Assembly (NCBI GenBank): GCA_026393855.1
Contig: JAPKZJ010000072.1
Coordinates: forward strand, 1 to 64,000
Source: Candidatus Aminicenantes bacterium
GTDB taxonomy: Bacteria > Acidobacteriota > Aminicenantia > Aminicenantales > UBA4085
DNA: 64,000 bases
Direction: 5' to 3'
Below the pieces are notes generated by a model. The model was not told where the DNA came from and searched no databases. It was given only the letters and a program-made list of their open reading frames with translations. Positions 8,916-17,539 of this stretch are shown here, piece by piece. Made by a program: the position numbers and the translations under genes. How positions within the stretch are numbered: the first letter of the stretch is position 1; each line of letters opens with the position of its first letter.

Positions 8916-10559
8916 ATGAGACGATCACTTCTGGGACTGTTGGTCATATGTTCTCTCGCGGTTCCCGCGGCTTTGGGGCAAACGACCGCCAAGGATTATT
9001 ATAATCGCGGCGTGGATCGGCAGGAAAAGGGCGATCTCGACGGCGCCCTTGCCGACTACACCAAGGCCATTGAGCTGGATCAGAAATATGCCCTGGCCTA
9101 CAACAACCGCGGCTTTGCCAGGCAAAGCAAGGGCGACTTCGACGGCGCCCTTGCCGACTACAACCTGGCCATCCTGTTCGAGCCGAAGTACACCCTGGCC
9201 TATATCAACCGCGGCAATGCCAAGCAGGGCCGGGGCGACTTCGACGCCGCCATCGCCGATTTCAGCCGCGTCGTCGAGCTCGATCCGAATAATTTCTTCG
9301 GCTACAACAACCGCGGCAACGCCAGGCAGGGCAAGGGCGATTTCGGCGGCGCCATCGCCGACTACAACCGGGCCATCGAGCTGGATCCGAAGTATGTCGC
9401 CGCCTACTACTATCGCGGCGCGGCTCGGCTGGAGGTGGGCGATCTGGACGGAGCGATCGCCGATTTCACCCGTGCGATCGGCTTGGATCCGAACCACGCC
9501 AATGCCTTTTACAACCGAGGACTGGCCCGCTATCAAAAAAGAGATTTGGACGGGGCCCTGGCCGATTTCGACAAATCCATCGAGATCGACCCGAAAGACC
9601 CCGATCGCTACAACGGCCGAGGCTATACCCGGCAGGCGCGAGGCGATCTCGACGGGGCGATCGCCGATTACGACCGGGCCATCGAGCTCGATCCGAAAGA
9701 CGCCGATGCGTACGTCAGCCGCGGCCATATCAGAAGGGTGAAAGGCGAGATCGATGCCGCCATCGCCGATTTCGGCCGGGCCATCGAGATCGATCCGAAA
9801 CATGCCCTGGCCTACAACAACCGCGGCGAGGCGCGACGCGCCAAGGGAGACGTTGACGGCGCGATCGCCGACGGCAGCCAGGCGATCGAGCTGAACCCGC
9901 GTTCCGCCGCCGCGTACTCCAGCCGCGGATTGGCTCGCTATGACAAGAGCGACTGGGACGGCGCCGTCGCTGATTTCAACCGGGCGATCGAGATTAATCC
10001 GAAATATGCGAAGGCCTATGCCGGCCGCGGCGACGCCCGAAACGGCAAGAAGGACCTGGCCGGCGCCGTCGCCGATTACACCAAAGCCATCGATCTCGAC
10101 GCCCGATATGCGGACGCCTACCGGTCGCGAGCCTGGGCCAAGATTTATTTGAATGACGGCGCCGGGACTTATCAGGACGCCTCGCGATATCTCGAACTGA
10201 GCGGGCTCAAAGACAGCCAGGCTCCGTCAGCGATCATTTTGGGCTACTTGGGCCTGCGAAAAGCGGGGGGCATCGCGGCCGCTAAAGCGTTTGTGGAGGG
10301 TCGGCTGACGCACGTCGATGCCCAGGCCTGGCCGGCCAAGATCATGCGGTTCCTGGCCGGCCAATTGAACGCCGAACAATTGCTCGCTTTGGCCACCGAT
10401 AAGGGCAAACTGACCGAAGCTCACGCGTATATCGGTGAGGTGCAAATGCTGGCCGCCGATCGCCCCGGCGCGCGTCTCCATTTTCAATGGGTCCGGGACA
10501 ATGGAAGCAAGACGAGGCCCGAATACGATCTGGCCTTGGGGGAGCTCAAGCGTCTTTGA
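8916..10559 (+). CDS. Exported TPR-repeat protein
   Basis: 547 residues from ATG 8916, preceded by AGGAG at 8901. The signal peptide (about residues 1-22: LLGLLVICSLAVPAALGQ) is followed by at least 11 near-identical 34-residue TPR units (A-Y-NRG-A---KGD-DGAIADY--AIELDPK-A), plus one degenerate repeat and a helical C-terminus. TPR superhelices are protein-binding scaffolds, so no enzymatic role is implied. The repeats are very uniform in spacing, suggesting recent duplication or strong structural constraint. It is divergent from the caspase/WD40 gene with a 154-base shared upstream region, which suggests a functional pair. A TATACT -10-like box lies at 8880-8885 without a convincing -35. Confidence 0.85.
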   Translation: MRRSLLGLLVICSLAVPAALGQTTAKDYYNRGVDRQEKGDLDGALADYTKAIELDQKYALAYNNRGFARQSKGDFDGALADYNLAILFEPKYTLAYINRGNAKQGRGDFDAAIADFSRVVELDPNNFFGYNNRGNARQGKGDFGGAIADYNRAIELDPKYVAAYYYRGAARLEVGDLDGAIADFTRAIGLDPNHANAFYNRGLARYQKRDLDGALADFDKSIEIDPKDPDRYNGRGYTRQARGDLDGAIADYDRAIELDPKDADAYVSRGHIRRVKGEIDAAIADFGRAIEIDPKHALAYNNRGEARRAKGDVDGAIADGSQAIELNPRSAAAYSSRGLARYDKSDWDGAVADFNRAIEINPKYAKAYAGRGDARNGKKDLAGAVADYTKAIDLDARYADAYRSRAWAKIYLNDGAGTYQDASRYLELSGLKDSQAPSAIILGYLGLRKAGGIAAAKAFVEGRLTHVDAQAWPAKIMRFLAGQLNAEQLLALATDKGKLTEAHAYIGEVQMLAADRPGARLHFQWVRDNGSKTRPEYDLALGELKRL

Positions 10560-10612
10560 CGTCAGGCAAAGGGGATTCTTCGACCTTGGCTTAGAGTGGA
10601 AGGGGTGGCGTT

Positions 10613-11329
10613 CTAGCGAGCGAATTTATACCCGACCTGGCGGACGGTCTTGAGGATGGCCGGCCGGGAGGGGTTCGTTTCGATTTTTTGCCGCAGGCTG
10701 AGGATGAAATTGTCCACGGTGCGGGCGGTGCCGTCGAACCCGAAGCCCCAGACTCGATCGAGAATATCGTCCCGCCGGAAGGCCTTGCCGGGGGATCCGG
10801 CCAGCAAGGCCAACAAATCGAATTCCTTGGCCGAAAGCCCGATTTCCAGGCCCCGGAGCGTCACCCGGCGTTCCGGCAGATCGATGATCAGATCGTCGAA
10901 TGCCAGCCGCGAATTTTTGCTCTTTGCCGCCCGCCGCCGCCGCAGCAGCGCTTCGACACGGGCGAACAGCTCGGAAAGCGCGAAAGGCTTGGCCAGGTAA
11001 TCATCGGCTCCCAGCCCCAGCCCTTCGATCTTGTTGTCGGTCGTGCCTCGCGCCGAGAGGATCAGGATGGGGACGTCCCGGCCTTTGGCCCGCAGCTCGG
11101 AGAGGATCTCCAAGCCGCTGAATCCCGGCAGCATGATGTCGAGGACGATCAGATCCAGGCCGGAATCGAAGGCCAGCCTGATGCCCTCGTCGCCGTCGGC
11201 GGCGGTCAGGACGCGGAAGCCGCGCAGCTCGAAGTTCATGGCCAGGCCGCGCCGCAGAGCCCGATCGTCCTCGATCACCAGAACGGTATCGGTTCCCGAA
11301 TCCGCGGGCCGTTTTCCGTGGGGCTTCAT
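10613..11329 (-). CDS. OmpR/PhoB-family response regulator
   Basis: 238 residues. Receiver domain at about 15-130: acidic pair near Glu20-Asp22, phospho-acceptor Asp64 in LIVLDIMLPG, and conserved Lys114 in DDYLAKPF. Winged-helix DNA-binding domain from about 140 to the end (LSAKEFDLLALL, RTVDNFILSLRQKIE, VRQVGYKF). It binds DNA and controls transcription when phosphorylated. Its start overlaps the end of the histidine kinase gene by 4 bases, so the two are translationally coupled and form a cognate pair. The regulon is unknown. Confidence 0.93.
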   Translation of the reverse strand: MKPHGKRPADSGTDTVLVIEDDRALRRGLAMNFELRGFRVLTAADGDEGIRLAFDSGLDLIVLDIMLPGFSGLEILSELRAKGRDVPILILSARGTTDNKIEGLGLGADDYLAKPFALSELFARVEALLRRRRAAKSKNSRLAFDDLIIDLPERRVTLRGLEIGLSAKEFDLLALLAGSPGKAFRRDDILDRVWGFGFDGTARTVDNFILSLRQKIETNPSRPAILKTVRQVGYKFAR

Positions 11330-12279
11330 TGCGGGGGGCTTTCCTCCCGGGCGACGGGCAGGTGGATGGTGAAAAGGCTGCCCCGGCCCGGCTCGGATTC
11401 CACTAAAATCTTCCCCCCGTGTATTTTCACCAAATGCTGAACGATCGCCAGCCCCAATCCGGCCCCGGGCGCCTTGCTCCGCAGGCCGGTATCCACGCGG
11501 TAGAACGGATCGAAGATCTTCTTCTGGACGGACCGCGGGATGCCGATGCCGTTATCCCGGACGGCGATCGCCACACCCCCGTCTTCATCCCGTGCCTCGA
11601 TCCGGACCTTTTTGTCCGGCCCGGTGTACTTGTACGCGTTGACGAGAAGGTTTAAAGCAATCTCTCCGATCGCCCGCCGGTCGTGCCGGACGGGCAGGGT
11701 CGTCTCGATCTGGACGCTCAACTCGGTTTCGGCCGGAGGGGTCATCCGGGTGAAGCGAAGCACGGCTTCCTCGAGCGCCGGCCGGATGGAGGCCGTCTCC
11801 ATATTGAGGACATCGCGGTCCCGGGCGGCCATGCGCCAAGTCAGAACGCGATCGATCATCGCGTCCAGCCACTCGGTCTGCTGAAGGATCAGGTGCAGGC
11901 TCTCCTCGGTCCGGACCGGGTCGTCCTTGAGCAGGCCGCTCAAGAGCGACTCGGCGTACATCCGGACGGCGGCCAGGGGGGTCCGCAGCTCGTGCGAGAC
12001 GTTGGCCAGCAGGTCGGCTTGCAAGCGGGCGATGCGGGCCCGGCGTCCCAGGAGGATCACCACGATGATCGCCGCGCCGATGGCGGCCGACGTGAAGCAG
12101 ACGACCAGGATGCCGAACAGGAGGCTGACCGAGGATTTCCCGAGGATGAGCAGAAGAATGCCGGCCGAGGCCGAGAGGAAGACCGGCACGATGACGCCCA
12201 CGGAAAGGGTCACCAGCGGGCCGGTCATCGCGGTCTGCCGGTTGATGCGCTTGAGCTTGGCTGTTACCGGTGTGGCCAT
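11326..12279 (-). CDS. Sensor histidine kinase with two closely spaced membrane helices
   Basis: 317 residues. Two hydrophobic helices (about 22-46 and 53-77) are separated by only a few residues, leaving almost no extracytoplasmic loop, as in intramembrane-sensing kinases. Next come HisKA with His96 in NVSHELRTPL, the N box (NLLVNAYKY), G1 (DNGIGIP), F box (FDPFYRV) and G2 (GAGLGLAIV) of the HATPase domain. It phosphorylates the response regulator encoded by the overlapping downstream gene. It lies 72 bases downstream of the B12/rSAM gene in the same orientation and could be co-transcribed with it. The signal is unknown. Confidence 0.92.
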   Translation of the reverse strand: MATPVTAKLKRINRQTAMTGPLVTLSVGVIVPVFLSASAGILLLILGKSSVSLLFGILVVCFTSAAIGAAIIVVILLGRRARIARLQADLLANVSHELRTPLAAVRMYAESLLSGLLKDDPVRTEESLHLILQQTEWLDAMIDRVLTWRMAARDRDVLNMETASIRPALEEAVLRFTRMTPPAETELSVQIETTLPVRHDRRAIGEIALNLLVNAYKYTGPDKKVRIEARDEDGGVAIAVRDNGIGIPRSVQKKIFDPFYRVDTGLRSKAPGAGLGLAIVQHLVKIHGGKILVESEPGRGSLFTIHLPVAREESPPQ

Positions 12280-12351
12280 GGAACCTGTCCGCGGCCTAAA
12301 AAGGCGCCGCTCCTTCTTGTACTGCTATTGAGCCCCGGAAGCAAGAAGGGC

Positions 12352-14085
12352 CTACAGGTTCGTCGAGATCCGGGCCGCCGCGGACATCCGGGGAGCCTCG
12401 GAATCGCCGGCGGCCGGGCGGAGGGAGACGATGTCCGCCGTCCGTCCGGCCCTGGCCTTAGATGCGGCGGCATACCGGGTGACGATGGTCCGGGGTTGAA
12501 TGCCGTCGCCGACGACCCGCAGCCGGAGCTTCCAGGCCGCGGCCAGAAGGATAGAGGCCGCCCGGCCCAACCGGGCGACGATCGTTCGCGGCCCGAAAGC
12601 GACCTCGATTTTTCGCTCCAGGTCCAGAGCCCTCCGTCGTTCGCGTTCGTTGACCGCGTGCCGTTCGATGGCCGCCAGAATGGGGGCGTAATCGAGGGTC
12701 CTCTTCCGCAGTTGTTCCGCGCGCGCGGCCAGCCAGGGATCCGACTCGCCTGTTTCGCTCTTGGCGGCCAGGGTTCGGGCGCCGCGGAAAGAGGTTTCGA
12801 TGAGGCGATACATGGAGCTCGAGTTCTCCTCATAGTCCTTCCGAAAAGCGGCCTTGATCCAGTGCTCCGCCGCATCGCCGGGGAACATGGGATGATTGAA
12901 GTTGAGCCTCTTTTGTCCGTGCCAGTCCTCGAAGGGGAGGTCCATCTTCAGGAGGCCGCGCTTTTGCAGATCCCGGTAGAGCTCGGTGACGGGGATGGGG
13001 ATGAGCAGCATGAACTGGACGAGGTCCGACTCCATCCCGACCAGGTGATCGATGTCGATCTGGATGTTGTCGGGCGTGTGGTGCTCCATGCACAGGATGC
13101 CCGAGGCCAGGACCGAGACGCCGTGGTCGCGCAACTGCCGGATGAGCCGCTGGGGGTCCAGCCCGCGATTCTTTTCGAAGTTCTCCGCCTGATTCTTGGT
13201 CTCGACTCCCAGCCACAGGAATTTGACGCCCAGCCGGGCCAGGTTCTCGACGCCGAAGGCCTGAATGGCCTCGGCCGAGGAGAAGATGGAGAAGTCGAAG
13301 AATCGCTGATGGGCTTCCATCTCTTGCAGCAATTCCATGGCCCGGGTCCGATCCTTGAGGAAGTTTTCGTCCATGACGAAGAAGTCGTCCGATCCCGTCT
13401 CGTCCGCGATGCGGCAGGCCGTCTCGAAAAGCTCCTGGCCGGTGGCTAAGTAGGGAGTGTAGGTGCGGCCGAAGAAATGGGACGTGCTGCAGAATTTGCA
13501 GCCGTTGACGCAGCCCAGGCCCGGGACGAGGAGGCTGGCGGATTTCCCGAACAAGGGCACGCCGAAGATCCTCATATACTGGGCGCTTCGCAGCGTCGGG
13601 TGGTAGATGGGCGCCTCGGGGTCCTGGCCCAGGTAGGTGCGCAGCCAGCGGATGCCCTCGCCCTTGGCGACTTCGTCGCAGTCAATGAGCGTTTCGATGC
13701 CTTCGATGGCCGTGCCGTGCCCGCCCAGGACGATCTTGGCCTGCGGCGCATGGAGCCGGACGAGGCGGGCCATTTCCTTGGCCTTGATGAAGTTGGGCAT
13801 GATGAACGAGATGCCGACGATGTCGTAGCCCTTCTTGATCTCGCGGATGAATCGCTGCCGGGAGGGAAAGTCCAGGACGGTCACGTCCGCGTCGATGTTG
13901 GCGGCCAAGAAATAGAGCCCAAACGACCGGTGATGAAAGCGAAAGGAGCCGATGCCCTGGGCTTTGGTGACCTGGTTGTGGAAGAGCTCCATGATGTTTT
14001 CTTTCCGGCCGTAGGCGTCGTCGACACCGTAGGGTCCGAAAACAGCGGACAACAAAATACGTTTCGGCTGGGTGGTGGTCTTCAT
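12352..14085 (-). CDS. B12-binding-domain radical SAM protein
   Basis: About 577 residues from ATG 14085 (MKTTTQPKRILLS; GGGAG about 10 bases upstream). The N-terminal cobalamin-binding-like Rossmann domain (about 10-150) includes DIVGISFIMPNF and KIVLGGHG but lacks the DxHxxG motif, which is common in this class. The radical SAM core contains CVNGCKFC, the CxxxCxxC cluster-binding motif, and a WLGVETK strand. The C-terminal roughly 150 residues are helical and basic with no recognised domain. Class B relatives are methylases or lipid/peptide-modifying enzymes; the substrate here is unknown. It is followed by the two-component system and divergent from rhlE. Confidence 0.85.
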   Translation of the reverse strand: MKTTTQPKRILLSAVFGPYGVDDAYGRKENIMELFHNQVTKAQGIGSFRFHHRSFGLYFLAANIDADVTVLDFPSRQRFIREIKKGYDIVGISFIMPNFIKAKEMARLVRLHAPQAKIVLGGHGTAIEGIETLIDCDEVAKGEGIRWLRTYLGQDPEAPIYHPTLRSAQYMRIFGVPLFGKSASLLVPGLGCVNGCKFCSTSHFFGRTYTPYLATGQELFETACRIADETGSDDFFVMDENFLKDRTRAMELLQEMEAHQRFFDFSIFSSAEAIQAFGVENLARLGVKFLWLGVETKNQAENFEKNRGLDPQRLIRQLRDHGVSVLASGILCMEHHTPDNIQIDIDHLVGMESDLVQFMLLIPIPVTELYRDLQKRGLLKMDLPFEDWHGQKRLNFNHPMFPGDAAEHWIKAAFRKDYEENSSSMYRLIETSFRGARTLAAKSETGESDPWLAARAEQLRKRTLDYAPILAAIERHAVNERERRRALDLERKIEVAFGPRTIVARLGRAASILLAAAWKLRLRVVGDGIQPRTIVTRYAAASKARAGRTADIVSLRPAAGDSEAPRMSAAARISTNL

Positions 14086-14233
14086 TGAATGATCGCTCCC
14101 GTTAGATTGAAGGTCGTTCGTCCGAGGAACCGTTTCCTCTTTCAGGGATATGGTAAACGGACCCATGTCATGGCTTTGTCACGCCGCCGATATTTTTTTT
14201 CATCCCTTTCCAAGCCCCCGCTTGACGAGTCGA

Positions 14234-14262
14234 TTGACACCGCGAGAGGGTGGCGATAAACT
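14234..14262 (+). promoter_or_regulatory. Sigma-70-like promoter for the rhlE-like helicase
   Basis: Perfect TTGACA (14234-14239), a 17-base spacer and TAAACT (14257-14262, 4 of 6). The 5' leader would be about 75 bases before the ATG at 14345. Confidence 0.6.
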
Positions 14263-14344
14263 CTTGTTAGGGATTGCGGGAGAGTCCGCGACGCTCCTCA
14301 TCCGTTTTCGCGCCGTCCCCCCACCGACCAGCAAAGGAATGATC

Positions 14345-15706
14345 ATGCCCTTCAGCAGCTTGCATCTCCATCCGACCCTCCTCAAGGCGCTCAAGGAGCT
14401 CGGCTTCGCCCGCCCCACCCCGATTCAGGCCGACGCCATCCCGCCCGCGCTGGCGGGGCGCGACGTGTTGGCCAGCGCCGTCACGGGCAGCGGCAAGACC
14501 GCGGCCTTCCTGCTGCCGATCCTGCACCAGCTCATCGACCGGCCGCGCGGAACAACGCGCGCCTTGGTCATCACCCCGACCCGCGAGCTGGCGGCGCAGA
14601 TCCTCGAGGATCTCAACGACCTCGCGGTTCACACGCCCCTCAGCGCCGCGTCGGTCTTCGGCGGCGTCTCGATCGGGCCGCAGGAGCACGCCTTCCGCAG
14701 CGGTGTGGACGTCATTATCGGCACGCCCGGCCGTCTCCTGGATCACTTCCGGTCGCCGTACGCGAAGCTCGGCGGGCTCGAGCATCTGGTACTGGACGAG
14801 GCCGATCGCATGCTCGACATGGGCTTTCTCCCGGATATCCGCCGCATTCTGCGCCATGTGCCGGCCCGTCGGCAGACGCTTTTCTTCAGCGCCACCATGC
14901 CTGCGCCTATCGGCATCCTGGCCCGCGAGATGCTCCGCAACCCGGCCACCGTGAACATCAACCGCGTCGCGGCGCCGGCCGTGGGCATCACCCAGGCGGT
15001 GTATCCGGTCGCCCAGGAGCTCAAGGCGGCCCTGTTGGTCGCGCTCCTCGAGCGCGGCGACATACGCGACGCCCTGGTCTTCACCCGGACCAAGCACCGC
15101 GCCAACCGGCTGTCCGAATTCCTGGTTCGCCACGGCATCAAGGCCGAGCGCATCCACGGCAACCGCTCGCAGGGGCAGCGGACCGAGGCGCTGGCCGGCT
15201 TCAAGGCGGGGAAGTACCGCGTTCTGGTGGCCACCGACATCGCCGCCCGCGGCATCGACGTGGTCGAGCTGGGACACGTCGTGAACTTCGACGTACCGCT
15301 GGTGCCCGACGACTACATCCATCGCGTCGGCCGCACCGCCCGCGCCGAGGCCACCGGGGACGCCTTCACCTTTGTCTCGCCGCAGGAACAGGGCGACCTG
15401 GCTCAGATCGAGCGGTCGATCGGCAAGCGGCTGCCGCGCGTCACGGTTCCCGACTTCGATTACAACGCCCGACCGGAGGCGCGCCTGGAGGTTCCTCTGG
15501 CCGAGCGCATCGCGGCCATCCGCGGCCGTAAAGCCGAGGAAAGGGCCCGCGCTAAAATGAAGTCCGAACGCCAAGCCGCTCGCCCGACGCCGGGGTCTGC
15601 GCGCAGCGTCCCGAAACCGGAACCAAAGCGGGGCGCGCCGGCGCCCGGCGCCCGCGGCCGACACGACAACGGACGCCGAACGGGGGGCGGGGGGCGTACC
15701 AGGTGA
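14345..15706 (+). CDS. rhlE: DEAD-box ATP-dependent RNA helicase, RhlE-like
   Basis: 453 residues; unwinds RNA duplexes in ribosome assembly or RNA decay. The start is the ATG at 14345, 6 bases after AAGGA; the ATG at 14339 touches the SD. All helicase motifs are present in order: Q motif (FARPTPIQ), I (AVTGSGKT), Ia (PTRELA), Ib (TPGRLLD), II (VLDEADRMLDMGF), III (FSAT), IV (ALVFTRTK), V (VATDIAARGIDV), VI (HRVGRTARA). A 70-residue Lys/Arg/Pro/Gly-rich tail, usual for RhlE-type proteins, probably binds RNA without sequence specificity. It has its own promoter and no operon partner. Confidence 0.92.
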   Translation: MPFSSLHLHPTLLKALKELGFARPTPIQADAIPPALAGRDVLASAVTGSGKTAAFLLPILHQLIDRPRGTTRALVITPTRELAAQILEDLNDLAVHTPLSAASVFGGVSIGPQEHAFRSGVDVIIGTPGRLLDHFRSPYAKLGGLEHLVLDEADRMLDMGFLPDIRRILRHVPARRQTLFFSATMPAPIGILAREMLRNPATVNINRVAAPAVGITQAVYPVAQELKAALLVALLERGDIRDALVFTRTKHRANRLSEFLVRHGIKAERIHGNRSQGQRTEALAGFKAGKYRVLVATDIAARGIDVVELGHVVNFDVPLVPDDYIHRVGRTARAEATGDAFTFVSPQEQGDLAQIERSIGKRLPRVTVPDFDYNARPEARLEVPLAERIAAIRGRKAEERARAKMKSERQAARPTPGSARSVPKPEPKRGAPAPGARGRHDNGRRTGGGGRTR

Positions 15707-15864
15707 TCGGCCCCTCGCTTCAGCCGGCCGGTCGGCGGAGCGTTTCCGGATAGTTGCGCGATTCGGGCCGGGCCGTTCGGCCCGCGTCGGCCAATGTTGA
15801 TCAGGCCCAATAAATAGCCCCCATGCAACAAGCTCGGCCGTCGATTCGTAATAGAAACGAAAGG

Positions 15865-17256
15865 ATGGAAGCCGTGCCGCGATTCAGAGGTCTGGCCGTT
15901 TCGCTGGCGGCCTTGAGCTTGTTCTCTTTGGTCGAGAAGGATTTGGGCGGGTCGGCCCAGGCGGCTGCGGCAAAAGAAGGCCGTATCGCCTATTTGAAGA
16001 AACACGCCGTTCCGGTTCGTTCGATCGACGCCGAAGACGGAAATTTCGCCGACCTGGAACCCCTGCGTGAAGCGATCGGTAGCCGGCGCATCGTGATGCT
16101 GGGCGAGGCCACTCACGGCGACGGCGCGACTTTCGCGGCCAAGGTCCGCCTGATCAAGTTTCTTCATGAACGGATGGGCTTCGACGTCCTCGCTTTCGAA
16201 AGCGGGTTCTATGACCTGCGCCGGGCTTGGTCGGCCCTGCAGGCCGGACAGGACCCTCGCCAAGCCGTCTCTTCGGGTTTGTTCGAGGAGTGGAGCGCCA
16301 GCCGCCAGACGCAGCCGCTTTGGAGCTACCTCGCCGAGCAGTCGAAGACGAGCCATCCGCTGGCGTTAGCCGGCTTCGATATGCAATTCACCGGAAGCGC
16401 TTCCCGCGATCATCTTTTGGATGATCTGAGCAATTATCTGGCCGGAGCCGGATTGCCTCCGGGCGCTGCGGAAGCCGCTGAAGCGGCGGCCCGGGTGAAG
16501 AAAGCCCTAGCCTTGGTCCTTGAGAATCCGAACTTCATAGGAAACGGAAGCGAATTCAAGAACATCAAGCCCGAGGATCAGGCTGCCGTCCTGATCGCCC
16601 ATCAGGCCCTAGGCCGGGCGCTCGGCTTGCTTCCCCCAACCGACGAGCCTGGGATGCTCGAGCGGGACTTCTGGATGCAGTTCCTTAAAAGCAGCGCCGC
16701 GTACCTGGAGCAGAGCTGGCGCGTCCAGCCGGAGTCGTTGGACGACGCGGTTTTGGATTGGGCGATCGATCTCAGGGACCGGCAAATGGCCGACAACTTC
16801 ATCTGGCTGGCCAAACGGGCCTATCCGACGCGCAAGATCATCGTTTGGGCCGCGACGTCGCATATCATACGTTACCGCCAGTTCTCCGTGAACAAGAATG
16901 ATCCTAAAAATTTGATGGGCGACTGGATCGACAAGGCGATGGGGCCCGAGGTTTACGTCTTGGGATTCACCGCCTATCGAGGCCGGTGGGGAACGGTCCA
17001 GATGCCTACGTCCAGGGAAGTGGGCCCGGCCGCTCCGGACAGTCTGGAAGAGCTGTTTTTCTCCGCGGGCTTTGAATATGCCTGGTTGGATTTTCGAAAT
17101 TCCGGGGCCGACGGCGCTTGGCTCCGAGAGCCGCTTTCCAGCCGCCCGTTGGGCTACAAGCCCATGCTCACGGATTGGACCCGCATCATGGACGGGATGT
17201 TTTTCATCAAAGAGATGGTCCCCAGCCCGCGGATCGAGATAAACTTTTTTCGGTGA
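15865..17256 (+). CDS. Exported erythromycin-esterase-family protein
   Basis: About 463 residues. Family motifs include MLGEATHGDG (the Glu/His pair of the active site in EreA/EreB), VLAFESGFYDLR, LRDRQMADN and IIVWAATSHI. Most chromosomal members are not proven macrolide esterases, so resistance should not be assumed. A signal-like segment (VSLAALSLFSLV) near the N-terminus suggests export, unlike classical cytoplasmic Ere enzymes. The start is uncertain: ATG 15823, ATG 15865, or GTG 15874, which has AAAGGA about 8 bases upstream. It ends 7 bases from a convergent 46-codon membrane-protein gene. Confidence 0.78.
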   Translation: MEAVPRFRGLAVSLAALSLFSLVEKDLGGSAQAAAAKEGRIAYLKKHAVPVRSIDAEDGNFADLEPLREAIGSRRIVMLGEATHGDGATFAAKVRLIKFLHERMGFDVLAFESGFYDLRRAWSALQAGQDPRQAVSSGLFEEWSASRQTQPLWSYLAEQSKTSHPLALAGFDMQFTGSASRDHLLDDLSNYLAGAGLPPGAAEAAEAAARVKKALALVLENPNFIGNGSEFKNIKPEDQAAVLIAHQALGRALGLLPPTDEPGMLERDFWMQFLKSSAAYLEQSWRVQPESLDDAVLDWAIDLRDRQMADNFIWLAKRAYPTRKIIVWAATSHIIRYRQFSVNKNDPKNLMGDWIDKAMGPEVYVLGFTAYRGRWGTVQMPTSREVGPAAPDSLEELFFSAGFEYAWLDFRNSGADGAWLREPLSSRPLGYKPMLTDWTRIMDGMFFIKEMVPSPRIEINFFR

Positions 17257-17263
17257 CGGGCGG

Positions 17264-17404
17264 CTATTCCTTCGCCGCGATCTTCTTGAGCATATCGCGG
17301 ATCTCGACGAGCAGATGATAGATGGGGAATAATCGGCAAATGGCGATGAGAATGATGAACCCGAGAAGCAGGGAGAGGGCTGTCAGGATCGGCGTTTCGG
17401 GCAT
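17264..17404 (-). CDS. Single-helix small membrane protein, 46 residues
   Basis: ATG at 17404 is preceded by GAGGAAAAC, a strong SD, which supports a real gene despite the size. The protein begins MPETPILTALSLLL and has one hydrophobic helix (about residues 5-30), then a short amphipathic, charged C-terminus (EIRDMLKKIAAKE). I do not recognise the family. It is divergent from the leader-like/thioredoxin-like gene, with 135 bases between them. Confidence 0.65.
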   Translation of the reverse strand: MPETPILTALSLLLGFIILIAICRLFPIYHLLVEIRDMLKKIAAKE

Positions 17405-17475
17405 GTTTTCCTCCGTATGAGCGGTTCTTTTAAGGCGTCCCCACGAATGGATTCTATCCTCTTTTTGTCCCCAAG

Positions 17476-17484
17476 TGGTATACT
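17476..17484 (+). promoter_or_regulatory. Extended -10 promoter element upstream of the leader/thioredoxin-like gene
   Basis: TGG-TATACT (17476-17484): an extended -10 (TGn) followed by a 5-of-6 -10 hexamer. No good -35 is seen. The ATG is at 17540, with GGAGG between. Confidence 0.4.
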
Positions 17485-17539
17485 GAAAACATAGAAAAAT
17501 CCTCGCCCGCGGAATCATCAATTGGATGGAGGGGACCCC

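Noticed and set aside
11683-13449. A 588-codon open frame on the plus strand
   Set aside because: It lies antisense to the histidine kinase and rSAM genes. The high GC content creates long shadow frames, and the composition (Gly/Arg/Asp-rich, no domain) is typical of that.
15865-17256. Macrolide resistance gene
   Set aside because: Family membership is clear, but exported chromosomal members are mostly uncharacterised and there is no mobile-element context, so resistance is not claimed.
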